Positions 1 to 8,771 of a stretch of 17,232 bases of DNA are shown piece after piece. The number at the start of each line of letters is the position of its first letter. Position 1 is the first letter of the stretch. The DNA comes from Bacteroidales bacterium UBA2716. Lineage in GTDB: Bacteria > Bacteroidota > Bacteroidia > Bacteroidales > UBA932. The translations under genes were made by a program, and so were the position numbers. Below the pieces are notes generated by a model that was given only the letters and a program-made list of their open reading frames with translations, did not search any database and was not told where the DNA came from. The stretch is from the NCBI GenBank assembly GCA_002354005.1, contig DEKS01000118.1:1-17232 (forward strand), written 5' to 3'.

Positions 1-1347
1 ACACAGGAAATGGAAACCGGGCGAATGGTTACCGGAGACGAGTCCATCAATAAACTCATTTCCAATACGGTATGGGGAATGCGCTCCAACTATCTCTCCG
101 TTCCCACAGACTGTCCCCAGCGCAACGAGCGCCTTGGATGGATGGCAGATACCCATATATTTGCAGAGACTGGCTCTTTCTTTGCCTCAACAGGCAACTT
201 CTTCCATAAATGGACCAGGGATGTGAGGGACAGCCAGGTCGAAACTGGCGGATTTCCCTCCGTCGCACCCTTTGCGCAATATGGCAACGAGACCATGCGC
301 CTTGGATGGGCCGACGCCGGCGTGATAGTGCCATGGACGGTATGGAAGCAGTTTGGGGACGCTTCAATCATAGAAGAAAACTGGGATGCCATGGCGCTCT
401 TTATGGAGCATGTGAACGCCACGCGCTATGAGCACAGCCTCCTGAGGGAAGAGAACGATGACTTCAACTACGCCGACTGGGTAAGTTATGAACCCCTGGA
501 GACTTGCAGCGGAATTGCTTTCAAGGACGATGCCACCCGCGCACAGGCGGAATTGTACTGGAGTTATCTGGGAGGATGCTACTGGGCTGTTGACGCTGCA
601 ATGATGGCGGATATGGCTACGGCAAGCGGACGGGATGCTGCTCCTTACCTCAAGATGGAAAAGGACGCCAAAGAATACCTTAAGGCCACCTACCTCCTTC
701 CCGACGGCTCTTTCCGTCTCAGTATCCTTAATACAATGCAGACTCCGGCGCTTTTTGCCCTGAAACTTGGCCTTGTGAGCGGCGAAGAAAAGGATGCCAT
801 GTGCCGTAGGCTCAGGGAGAATTTCGCGGCCCACGGTGGCTGTCTCCAGACGGGCTTCCTTGGTACCGGCATCATCATGCAGACTCTCACGGACAACGGC
901 ATGGCAGACCTTGCCTGGGACCTCCTGTTCCAGCGCAAGAACCCCAGTTGGCTGTACTCCGTTGACAATGGCGCCACCACCATCTGGGAGCGCTGGAACA
1001 GTTACATGGTAGACAAGGGCATGGGGCCCAACGGCATGAACAGTTTCAACCACTATGCCTACGGCTGCGTGTGCCAGTGGCTGTGGGAGAGCGCTGCAGG
1101 AATTTCTGCCGACACTTCCGCCCCCGGCTTCACCCACATTGTAATGAAGCCGCTACCGGACAAACGCCTTGGTAGCCTTGATGCCGAATATAAGAGCGCC
1201 GCAGGAACCATAAAGAGCGCCTGGAAGTATGAAGGAGACGTTTGCACCTGGACCTTTACCATCCCTGAAGGCGCCTCTGCTACCGTTGTCCTGCCTTCTG
1301 GAGAGAAGGATTATTCGGCAGGTACTTATACCGTAGAATATAAGTAG
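1..1347 (+). CDS. GH78 alpha-L-rhamnosidase, 5' end outside window
   Basis: This is the C-terminal part of an inverting alpha-L-rhamnosidase, which releases terminal alpha-L-rhamnose from plant polysaccharides or rhamnosides. The frame is open from base 1 (Thr-Gln-Glu before the Met at base 10), so that Met is internal and the gene starts upstream. With the Met at base 10 as residue 1, the six-hairpin catalytic domain covers about 10-345. It carries the GH78 motif DCPQRNERLGW, in which E40 is the expected general acid and D34 and D47 are the flanking acidic residues. WERW holds E327, the expected general base. A beta-sandwich C-terminal domain (about 350-445) ends the protein. The usual N-terminal sugar-binding and beta domains and any signal peptide are not visible. 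The GH2 gene starts 7 bp downstream, so the two are probably cotranscribed. The family call is secure; the exact linkage cleaved is unknown. Confidence 0.93.
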   Translation, partial: TQEMETGRMVTGDESINKLISNTVWGMRSNYLSVPTDCPQRNERLGWMADTHIFAETGSFFASTGNFFHKWTRDVRDSQVETGGFPSVAPFAQYGNETMRLGWADAGVIVPWTVWKQFGDASIIEENWDAMALFMEHVNATRYEHSLLREENDDFNYADWVSYEPLETCSGIAFKDDATRAQAELYWSYLGGCYWAVDAAMMADMATASGRDAAPYLKMEKDAKEYLKATYLLPDGSFRLSILNTMQTPALFALKLGLVSGEEKDAMCRRLRENFAAHGGCLQTGFLGTGIIMQTLTDNGMADLAWDLLFQRKNPSWLYSVDNGATTIWERWNSYMVDKGMGPNGMNSFNHYAYGCVCQWLWESAAGISADTSAPGFTHIVMKPLPDKRLGSLDAEYKSAAGTIKSAWKYEGDVCTWTFTIPEGASATVVLPSGEKDYSAGTYTVEYK

Positions 1348-1354
1348 TTTATAT

Positions 1355-4300
1355 ATGAGGAAGTCCTGTTTTACGCTATTCTTATTGCTGCTGAGCCTGC
1401 CCCTGGCGGCCCAGTCGTTGAGGCCCGACAAAGGCTATGAGATAGCCGCTCAGGATGGCCTTGTTCTGGATGTGAAGAGTGCCATGATGGCCGATTCGCC
1501 TGTTCTCCTGTCCACGCCTGAAGCCGGGGACGACAGCCAGGTGTGGCAACTGAGAAAAGTAAAAGGCAACGTATACGAATTTGTGAACGGTTATTCCGGC
1601 CTTGCCCTTGACTGTGACGGAGAGGGAGAGCACAGCGTGCTCCAGTGGGGTGCAGACCCTCTTAACATAAACCAGCACTGGGAACTGATTCCCGCTGGAG
1701 ACGGCTCCTATAGGTTAAGGAGCGTTTCTTCCGGCCTCTTCCTTGGCATCGGGGCAGATCAAAAAGCCTGGCAGCTTTCTGATGGAGAGAAATGGACCAT
1801 ACGTGAATCGGCGACACCTCTTGACATTATCCCCTACAAGACTTCTTCCAAAAACGACTGGGAGAACGAGAAGGTCTTTGCCGTGGGCAAAGAGCCCGGG
1901 CATCCCACCCTTATTCCCTATGCGTCGGAATCCGAAATGACTTCCGACCCTGCCTACGAAAAGCCCTGGATGCGTACCGGAAGTTCCCGCTACATGCTCC
2001 TTAGCGGAAAATGGAAATTCAACTGGGCCCCTTCTCCGGAACAGCGTCCAGTGAATTTTTACAAGCCTTCTTTCAGCGTAGCGGACTGGGCCGAAATTGA
2101 CGTCCCTGCCAACTGGGAGATGGAAGGCTATGGAACACCTCTTTATACAAACTCCACCTATCCCTTCGGCAATAATCCGCCTTTTATCCAAGTGGTGCGT
2201 GGTTTCACGATTGAAAAAGAGCCCAATCCAGTAGGCAGTTACAGAAGGGATTTCGTCCTTCCTGCAGACTGGGCCGGGAAAGAGGTGTACATACATTTTG
2301 ACGGTGTATATTCGGCATTCTACCTTTGGGTTAACGGCCAGAAAGTAGGCTACAGCCAGGGCTCGAACAACGATGCCGAATTCAATATCAGCCGCTATGT
2401 GAAAAATGGCCGCAACACCGTGGCCGTGGAGGTTTACAAGTGGAGCGACGGCTCCTACCTGGAAGACCAGGACATGTTCCGTCTTGGCGGAATTCACCGG
2501 GACGTGTATCTTATGGCCCGTCCTAAGGCACATGTAAATGATATCTGCACGGAGACTGTTTTTGCACCGGATTTCTCCAGGGCTACCCTGAGGACTTCCG
2601 TAGAGACAAAGGCTCCGGTGGTGAAAGTCTCCCTCTGGGATGCCTCCGGAAATAAAGTGGGGGAGGGTGAGGAGATAGCGGTAGACTCTCCAATGCTTTG
2701 GAGCGCGGAGAAACCCAATCTTTACACCGTTCAGGTGGCTCTTTTTGACAAGAAGGGAAAACTCCTGGAATGTACGTTCTTTAAACACGGTTTCAGGAAA
2801 GTTGAGTTCAGGGGCAATAAACTCTATGTAAATGGCGTGATGACATACCTTAAAGGAACAAACCGTCACGACATCCATCCGGTTTATGGCAAGGCCGTTC
2901 CGGTAGAATCCATGATAGAGGACATTGTGCTCATGAAGCGCCATAACCTCAACACTGTCCGGACAAGTCATTATCCCAACGACCCCAGGATGTACTCCCT
3001 CTACGACTACTACGGGCTTTACATTCTGGACGAGGCCGACGTAGAGTGCCATGGCAATTTTTCAATCTCCAAAATGCCATCATGGAAAGACGCCTATGTT
3101 GACAGGGCTGTCAGGATGGTCCGCCGTGACCGTCTTCACCCAAGCGTCATTTTCTGGTCTTTGGGAAACGAATCCGGAAAGGGCGGGAATATTGAAGCCG
3201 AATATGATGCGGTGAAAGCCCTTGATCCCCGCCCTATACATTATGAGGGCCAGAATGAGGTTGCCGATTTTGACTCAAACATGTACCCTTCCCTGGAGCA
3301 GATGGAGAGTATGGACCGTAACGGTGCTGCCAGGCCCTACTACCTTTGCGAGTATGCGCATGCCATGGGAAATGCCCCCGGCAACCTTGCCGAGTACATG
3401 GATTACATAGAGAACAGAAGTGAGCGCATGATAGGCGCCTGCATCTGGGACTGGGTAGACCAGGCATTGGTGATGCCCGGGGCCAATGACGGGAAACTAT
3501 ACTTCGGAGGAGCCTTTGGCGATATGCCCAACGACAATGACTTTTCCTGTAACGGCCTTGTGACGGCCGACCGCCGCATTACCGCAAAACTTCTGGAAGT
3601 AAAGAAGGTGTATCAGTACGTGAAAATGCAGTTGGAAGTCCCTGGAAGACTCAGGTTGGAGAACCGTTACATCTCTTACAACCTCTCCGAGATGGAACTC
3701 CGCTACAGTTACCTTCACGAAGGTGTGGCCTTCCTGAGCGGCACGGCTTCGCTTCCTTCCACCGCACCTTGGGGAAAATGCACGGTCGCAATCCCTTGTC
3801 CGGAAATGCCCTGGAAAGGGGATGTAACCTTAAGGACGGACATTGTCCTTAAGGAAGGCACCCTCTGGTGCGGTCCCGGCCACGTTGTAGCCTCCGATGA
3901 ATTCTTCCTTCAGAAGATGGACGGACGCCTTCAGGAAGTGGAAAACGGGGGAGCGGAACCGCTTGAGGTGTACACCGAAGAAGGCCGGATACTCTGTGTC
4001 AAGAACGAGTGCATAAGTGTCCGCTTCGACCGCGCAAGGGGCATTCTTCAGAGCCTGAGGATAGGTGGTACGGACATTCTGTACGGCACGGACGGCATCT
4101 CTTTCAACGGCTACCGTTACATCTCCAACGACGGGGTGCGCTTTATCATAACGGGAAAAGATGAGAGCGTGTCCACTTCGGCCTCCCTGAAAAGTTTCCA
4201 CTACAAGGCGGCGGAGCATTGCGTAAGCATAACAACCCAGATGGAAGCCATGGTTGGAACTGCCGTTGTCCCTTATAGCATCACATACGACGTTTACAGT

Positions 4301-4813
4301 TCGGGATGCGTGGATGTTAGCGCAAGTTTCAGCGCCGGGGAGGACTTCTCCCTTCCGCGTATAGGGCTTACAATGGCGCTGAACCCTTCGTTTGAGAATG
4401 TCTCCTGGTATGGTCGCGGCCCTCAGGAGAACTATTCGGACCGCAGGCAGGGGGCATTCCTGGGAGAATGGAGCAGTACCGTAGACGGCTTCACTGAACC
4501 GTATGTACGCACCCAGAGCATGGGTGGACGTACAGATACCAGATGGGTGCGCTTCGGGACAGCTTCAGGTGACTCCATAAGTTTTGTGGCCGATGACAGT
4601 TTTGATTTCAGCGCCCTTCACTATACCGACAGGGACCTTTATCTTGTGAAGTATATGAACGACCTCCCCCTTGTAAGGCGCCCGCAGGTTATCTTCAACC
4701 TGGACTGCATCCAAAATGGCCTTGGAAACGGCAGTTGCGGTCCGGATGTCCTGCCACAGTATAAGATTGAGCCTGGAAAGACATATTCTTACAAATTCCG
4801 GATTTGTCGATGA
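1355..4813 (+). CDS. GH2 beta-galactosidase with N-terminal ricin-like lectin module
   Basis: This exported 1152-residue enzyme has LacZ architecture and should hydrolyse terminal beta-galactosides by a retaining mechanism. A hydrophobic signal peptide ends near AAQ20/S21, a signal peptidase I type site. Residues about 25-150 form a beta-trefoil (ricin-like) module with aromatic repeat signatures at QVW (62-64), QHW (107-109) and KW (146-147). The GH2 sugar-binding, Ig-like and TIM-barrel domains follow. SLGNESG holds E606, the acid/base; CEYAHAMGN holds E666, the nucleophile; DEADVECHG supplies E564 and H566, matching the LacZ Mg2+ ligands. The C-terminal beta-sandwich has the LacZ-like GRGPQENY motif, but LacZ QENG is QSMG here. 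LacZ lacks the lectin module and is about 130 residues shorter. Other GH2 activities are possible, but the LacZ motifs favour galactosidase. It is the second gene of the plus-strand operon and its stop overlaps the next start. Confidence 0.9.
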   Translation: MRKSCFTLFLLLLSLPLAAQSLRPDKGYEIAAQDGLVLDVKSAMMADSPVLLSTPEAGDDSQVWQLRKVKGNVYEFVNGYSGLALDCDGEGEHSVLQWGADPLNINQHWELIPAGDGSYRLRSVSSGLFLGIGADQKAWQLSDGEKWTIRESATPLDIIPYKTSSKNDWENEKVFAVGKEPGHPTLIPYASESEMTSDPAYEKPWMRTGSSRYMLLSGKWKFNWAPSPEQRPVNFYKPSFSVADWAEIDVPANWEMEGYGTPLYTNSTYPFGNNPPFIQVVRGFTIEKEPNPVGSYRRDFVLPADWAGKEVYIHFDGVYSAFYLWVNGQKVGYSQGSNNDAEFNISRYVKNGRNTVAVEVYKWSDGSYLEDQDMFRLGGIHRDVYLMARPKAHVNDICTETVFAPDFSRATLRTSVETKAPVVKVSLWDASGNKVGEGEEIAVDSPMLWSAEKPNLYTVQVALFDKKGKLLECTFFKHGFRKVEFRGNKLYVNGVMTYLKGTNRHDIHPVYGKAVPVESMIEDIVLMKRHNLNTVRTSHYPNDPRMYSLYDYYGLYILDEADVECHGNFSISKMPSWKDAYVDRAVRMVRRDRLHPSVIFWSLGNESGKGGNIEAEYDAVKALDPRPIHYEGQNEVADFDSNMYPSLEQMESMDRNGAARPYYLCEYAHAMGNAPGNLAEYMDYIENRSERMIGACIWDWVDQALVMPGANDGKLYFGGAFGDMPNDNDFSCNGLVTADRRITAKLLEVKKVYQYVKMQLEVPGRLRLENRYISYNLSEMELRYSYLHEGVAFLSGTASLPSTAPWGKCTVAIPCPEMPWKGDVTLRTDIVLKEGTLWCGPGHVVASDEFFLQKMDGRLQEVENGGAEPLEVYTEEGRILCVKNECISVRFDRARGILQSLRIGGTDILYGTDGISFNGYRYISNDGVRFIITGKDESVSTSASLKSFHYKAAEHCVSITTQMEAMVGTAVVPYSITYDVYSSGCVDVSASFSAGEDFSLPRIGLTMALNPSFENVSWYGRGPQENYSDRRQGAFLGEWSSTVDGFTEPYVRTQSMGGRTDTRWVRFGTASGDSISFVADDSFDFSALHYTDRDLYLVKYMNDLPLVRRPQVIFNLDCIQNGLGNGSCGPDVLPQYKIEPGKTYSYKFRICR

Positions 4814-7197
4814 AAACTCCTTTTCCCATACTTTGGACAGCGCTTCTTCTTGCCGCCTGCCAGCCTTCATTTGAAGTTTACGATCTTAGGTGTGAGGGCC
4901 TTGTGGACCCGCTTGCCATAGACAGCGCCAAGCCTCACTTCAGTTGGAAAATACGAAGTGACTCCCCGATGGAACAAACTGCTTTCCAGTTGCAGGTTGG
5001 AGAAAGCGTGTGGAAAGAAGAAAGCCCGGATCAGGTGATGGTGCCTTACAAGGGAGACGGGATTTGCCCCAAGCAACTTGTCCGCTGGCGCGTCAGGGTG
5101 TGGAACGGAAAGGGACGGGTTTCCCGCTGGAGCCCCTGGCAGCGCTTTGCCGTGGCACCTTTGGAAGGACTTGCGGGGGAATATATAGGGAAAGGGGAGT
5201 CTCCGCTTCTGAGAAAGCGTTTCACGGTTGAGAAAAAGCCCTCCGAGGCACTTCTCTACGTGAATTCCCTTGGGTACCATGAGGCCTATGTGAATGGGAA
5301 AAAAGTATCTGAAAGCGTATTGCAGCCGGCTGTCTCAGAGCTTGCCAAGCGCTCCCTGATAGTTGCCTATGATGTTGCGGGGCTTCTTGAAAAGGGAGAG
5401 AATGAACTTCTTGTTGCGGCGGGCTCCGGCTGGTACAAGCCCGGGACCTTTGGAGCCGTATATGAAGGCCCGCTGGTAAAGGCCGAACTTGATTTTGACG
5501 GGAATGCCCTTCTTGTGACGGATGGAAGTTGGGAGGGCTCTCCAAGCGGCCGCCGGGACCTTGGAACCTGGGAGCCCCACGGTTTTGGAGGAGAGATGCT
5601 GGATGCCCGCGAAAAGCCTAAGTGGGGCCCCGTGGACGTTATAAGGGTGGATGGCATGAAGGCTTCGGCCCAGATGTGCGAGGCAACCACAATACAGGAA
5701 ACACATGAAGCCCGGAGTATTACCGCCGAAGGTGACAGCTGCTGGCTGGTGGACATGGGAAAAGTCATGAATGGCCTTGTGGAGATTGTCCTCCCATCTC
5801 TCCAGAAAGGGCAGGAGATTAAAATAGACTACAGCGACGCCCTTACTCAAGAGTTTGACACCGAGGACTTCGGACAGGATATCTATATTGCTACGGGGGA
5901 GGGAGAGGAACGTTTCACTAACCGCTTCAACCATCATGTCTTCCGCTATGCGCGTATTTATCCCCTGCCTGCGGCGCCTCTGGAAGTAAAGGTGCACAGG
6001 ATAAGGACAGACTATGTCAAAGGAGGCTCTTTCACATCGTCGGATCCCCGTCTCAATGCCATTTACAACATGCTGGACTGGACGCTTGAAAACCTCAGTT
6101 TCGGCGGCTACATGGTAGACTGTGCCAGCGTTGAGCGGCTTGGCTACGGTGGTGACGGCAATGCTTCCACCCTTACTCTTCAGGAAATGGCGGATGCCGG
6201 CCCCATGTATCTTAACTGGCTTCAGGCCTGGGCCGATTCCCAGCGCCCTGACGGCGGTCTTCCGCACACGGCTCCGAGCCCCTATCCGGCAGGCGGCGGC
6301 CCTTACTGGTGCAGTTTCCTGGTCCAGGCCGCCTGGAGAACTTATGTGAGTTATGGAGACTTACGCCCTTTGGAGCGGTTCTACCCCGATATGAAAAAGT
6401 GGATAGAATATGTGGATTCCTTTGTAAAGGACGGACTTCTCAGGCCATGGCCGAATACAACCTACCGCGCCTGGTACCTTGGTGACTGGGCGGCGCCTGA
6501 AGGCGTGGATGTCCAGGATCCGGTTTCCGTGGATCTTGTGAATAACTGCGCCTTGTGCCAGGTATTTGAAGACCTGGCATTGATTGCAGACGTCCTTGGG
6601 CTGCCGGAAGAGGCTGCTACGTGGAGAACCCGCCTTGGGAATCTGCGTACACGTATCCATGAAGCCTTCTACAAGTCCGCTTCGGCCTCCTACGGGAGCG
6701 GCACCCAGATAGACCTGGTCTATCCGCTTCTTGTCGGGGCGGTTCCGGAAGAATTGGCCCCGGATATCGTGAAAACCCTTAAAAACAGTACCCCCGGATA
6801 CTTCGCCACAGGCCTTGTTGGCATTCCCGTACTCACTGAATGGGCAACTATCTCCGGAGAAGCCGACTGGCTCAATAATCTTATCGTACATAAAGGCTAT
6901 CCCGGATATCTACATATGCTGGAAAACGGAGCCACCGGCACCTGGGAGCACTGGGATGGCAATCGAAGCCGCCTCCACAACTGCTTCAACGGCATAGGAA
7001 GTTGGTTCTATGAGGCCCTTGGAGGCATAATTCCCCTGGAACCCGGATGTCGTAAAGTGAGAATAGAGCCTCAGGTTCCGGAAGGCCTGGAATGGGTTGA
7101 GGTGAGCCGGAATACACCATACGGCCCCATCCGCGTGAAGCGTAACGGGGCCGATGTAAAGGTGGAAGTGCCTGTTGGCGTTACAGTTGTGGATTAA
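4810..7197 (+). CDS. GH78 alpha-L-rhamnosidase, lipoprotein
   Basis: This is a 795-residue, full-length GH78 enzyme. I chose the ATG at 4810 over a TTG at 4804 because it makes an ATGA overlap with the GH2 stop and places a lipobox (LLAAC, C17) correctly. Lipidation predicts anchoring in the outer membrane. Domains in order: a fibronectin-like domain (about 22-115), a rhamnosidase N-terminal beta domain with the YVNG lectin-like core (about 120-260), a second beta domain (about 290-400), the six-hairpin catalytic domain (about 402-720) and a beta-sandwich C-terminal domain. E442 in VERLGYGGDG is the expected general acid and E713 in TWEHW the expected general base; D437 and D449 flank E442. 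The segment before E442 reads DCASVERLG, unlike the DCPQRNERLG of the upstream GH78, so the two enzymes belong to different subtypes and probably cut different rhamnosides. The gene ends head to head with the minus-strand operon. Confidence 0.92.
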   Translation: MKTPFPILWTALLLAACQPSFEVYDLRCEGLVDPLAIDSAKPHFSWKIRSDSPMEQTAFQLQVGESVWKEESPDQVMVPYKGDGICPKQLVRWRVRVWNGKGRVSRWSPWQRFAVAPLEGLAGEYIGKGESPLLRKRFTVEKKPSEALLYVNSLGYHEAYVNGKKVSESVLQPAVSELAKRSLIVAYDVAGLLEKGENELLVAAGSGWYKPGTFGAVYEGPLVKAELDFDGNALLVTDGSWEGSPSGRRDLGTWEPHGFGGEMLDAREKPKWGPVDVIRVDGMKASAQMCEATTIQETHEARSITAEGDSCWLVDMGKVMNGLVEIVLPSLQKGQEIKIDYSDALTQEFDTEDFGQDIYIATGEGEERFTNRFNHHVFRYARIYPLPAAPLEVKVHRIRTDYVKGGSFTSSDPRLNAIYNMLDWTLENLSFGGYMVDCASVERLGYGGDGNASTLTLQEMADAGPMYLNWLQAWADSQRPDGGLPHTAPSPYPAGGGPYWCSFLVQAAWRTYVSYGDLRPLERFYPDMKKWIEYVDSFVKDGLLRPWPNTTYRAWYLGDWAAPEGVDVQDPVSVDLVNNCALCQVFEDLALIADVLGLPEEAATWRTRLGNLRTRIHEAFYKSASASYGSGTQIDLVYPLLVGAVPEELAPDIVKTLKNSTPGYFATGLVGIPVLTEWATISGEADWLNNLIVHKGYPGYLHMLENGATGTWEHWDGNRSRLHNCFNGIGSWFYEALGGIIPLEPGCRKVRIEPQVPEGLEWVEVSRNTPYGPIRVKRNGADVKVEVPVGVTVVD

Positions 7198-8771
7198 AGC
7201 CTGATTTTCCCGTCTTTCTCTACGCGGACCGTAGACTTTTGTCCGTCTCCCCAGATTACGGTAAGGTTGAACGGCACGTTTGTCTTGACCGTAATCACCG
7301 GCTTTTCGGAAGAAGATTTCCTGGCCGAAGCCTTTAGTGTCACCACTCCTTCCGGACCAAAGGGATACCGTTCTATCCCGTGTGCTTCCGTTTGTCTCAA
7401 ATCCCACTCGATCATTTCATCGGCGTAGTTTGAACGTATGCCAAGGATGCATTCTATAAACTCTGCAATTGGAGGAAGACCGGCCCAGCCCACAAAATCC
7501 TTCCTGGCCATGAAGCCGGGCTGGGCGCTCTCAGGGGCATAGTATTCCCAGAAAGTGCCGGTATTCTTCCATACTTCAAGGACTGCGCCGTAATGGTTGT
7601 CGGCTATCTCGCGTGAAAGTTCCCTGTAGCCTTTGCGCCACAGGCCGTCAATGACCATGTAGTTGGTTCCGGGCCATACTCCGCCCTGCCAGTATCGGCC
7701 AAGGGGATTGTATTTTTTGTGGTCTGCGCTAAGGGACGGTACGCGGTGAGGGCGGTTGAATTCACTTTCATCGGAAAGATGCCCTACAATGTCATCCAGC
7801 CTCTCCTTTTCCAGAATGTCCGTTTGGAGGGCCCAGAAAGCGGCAATGGTCTTGACGCTAGAGCGGGAACCGTCGGCGTATACGTCGTAAAGGAACTTTT
7901 CTTCAGGGTCCCACATGTTCTCATTGATCCATTTCTTGAGGAATTTCATCTCATCCTCCAGTTCCTCTATTTCCTGCCAGCGCTCAGTGTAAAACCCTAT
8001 CTGCATGAGGCACCAATCCACAAGGTATTGCTGAAGATTGGTGTCCAGCCAACTCATATGGCCGTTTGAGAAAATAGGGTTGTAACCCTCCTGGACCCTT
8101 GGAAGGTTGTCCATGCCGGTGCCCCAGCCGCTGCTCCAGTAGGTTCCGTCTGGCCATGTGCGGTTGAGTTTCCACCACTGGGCATATGCCACAAGGGCCG
8201 GAAACACGCGGTGAAGGCGGTCTGTGTCTCCATACTGCAGGTAATACAGGAGTTCCGCCCAGGGGAGGAGGTTGGGACCTGTGCTCACGGGGTCGTAGCG
8301 CTCGAAGCAGTCTGTCCCGTCTGCCCTGATTTCCCTGCAAATGAAGCCGTCCTGATGCTGCTTTGCGTAAAAATTGTCAAGGGTGCGCTGGAATGGGAAG
8401 AAGCGGTATCCGTAGCGGGCAAAAAGCATCATGAAACTGTCGTCCCACATGAAGATGTTGCCGTTGTATGCTACGTCAAGGTAAGGACTCACAAAGCCGG
8501 ATCCCTTTTGCGGCTGACGGATGTTCCCTATGGCAATCTGCCAGGCATGCCAGTACATGTCCACTTCTTGAGCATGGCCTTCCCAGAATGGGGCGGGGAG
8601 CACTTTTCTGGCTTTATCAAAGCCTTGGGGCTCAATGGTTTCCATCTCCATGGTCCGATAGGGGTTTTCGGCTACGAAGATGTTTTTTACATAGGTGTTC
8701 TTGTAATTCTGGCCATGCCCCTGGAATGAGACAAGGACGAGGGATATGGCAAGGATCGCTGTTTTTCTCAT
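7194..8771 (-). CDS. Exported MGH1-like (alpha/alpha)6 glycoside hydrolase (clan GH-G type)
   Basis: This 525-residue protein resembles the mannosylglycerate-hydrolase/GH63/trehalase-like six-hairpin glycosidases, which are inverting exo-enzymes on alpha-linked sugars. A signal peptide (residues 1 to about 20) predicts export; there is no lipobox. Visible family marks are WDDSFM (109-114), GTGMDN with D221 as the expected general acid (compare the SGWD motif of trehalase), YWQGGVWPGTNY (360-371) and FWEYYAP with E409 as the expected general base. A short beta-rich tail follows from about residue 470. It lacks the standard trehalase signatures, so trehalase is unlikely. The substrate is unknown; an alpha-glucoside or alpha-mannoside is plausible from the family and its operon partners. 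It is the last of three minus-strand genes: its ATG shares four bases (ATGA) with the stop of the phosphodiesterase-phosphatase gene. Its own stop interlocks with that of the convergent GH78 gene. Confidence 0.75.
   Translation of the reverse strand: MRKTAILAISLVLVSFQGHGQNYKNTYVKNIFVAENPYRTMEMETIEPQGFDKARKVLPAPFWEGHAQEVDMYWHAWQIAIGNIRQPQKGSGFVSPYLDVAYNGNIFMWDDSFMMLFARYGYRFFPFQRTLDNFYAKQHQDGFICREIRADGTDCFERYDPVSTGPNLLPWAELLYYLQYGDTDRLHRVFPALVAYAQWWKLNRTWPDGTYWSSGWGTGMDNLPRVQEGYNPIFSNGHMSWLDTNLQQYLVDWCLMQIGFYTERWQEIEELEDEMKFLKKWINENMWDPEEKFLYDVYADGSRSSVKTIAAFWALQTDILEKERLDDIVGHLSDESEFNRPHRVPSLSADHKKYNPLGRYWQGGVWPGTNYMVIDGLWRKGYRELSREIADNHYGAVLEVWKNTGTFWEYYAPESAQPGFMARKDFVGWAGLPPIAEFIECILGIRSNYADEMIEWDLRQTEAHGIERYPFGPEGVVTLKASARKSSSEKPVITVKTNVPFNLTVIWGDGQKSTVRVEKDGKIRL

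Noticed and set aside
1715..3052. 445-codon open frame on the minus strand inside the GH2 gene
   Set aside because: It lies fully antisense to a gene with intact catalytic motifs; its translation shows no recognisable domain. It is a codon-bias shadow.
4804..4809. TTG start for the second GH78
   Set aside because: The ATG two codons later gives a typical ATGA overlap and a well-formed lipoprotein signal.
5335..6267. 310-codon minus-strand open frame inside the second GH78
   Set aside because: It is antisense to a complete GH78 with all expected domains; there is no recognisable protein feature.
7194..8771. Calling the MGH1-like enzyme a trehalase
   Set aside because: The clan GH-G acid and base residues are present, but the two standard trehalase signature blocks are not.
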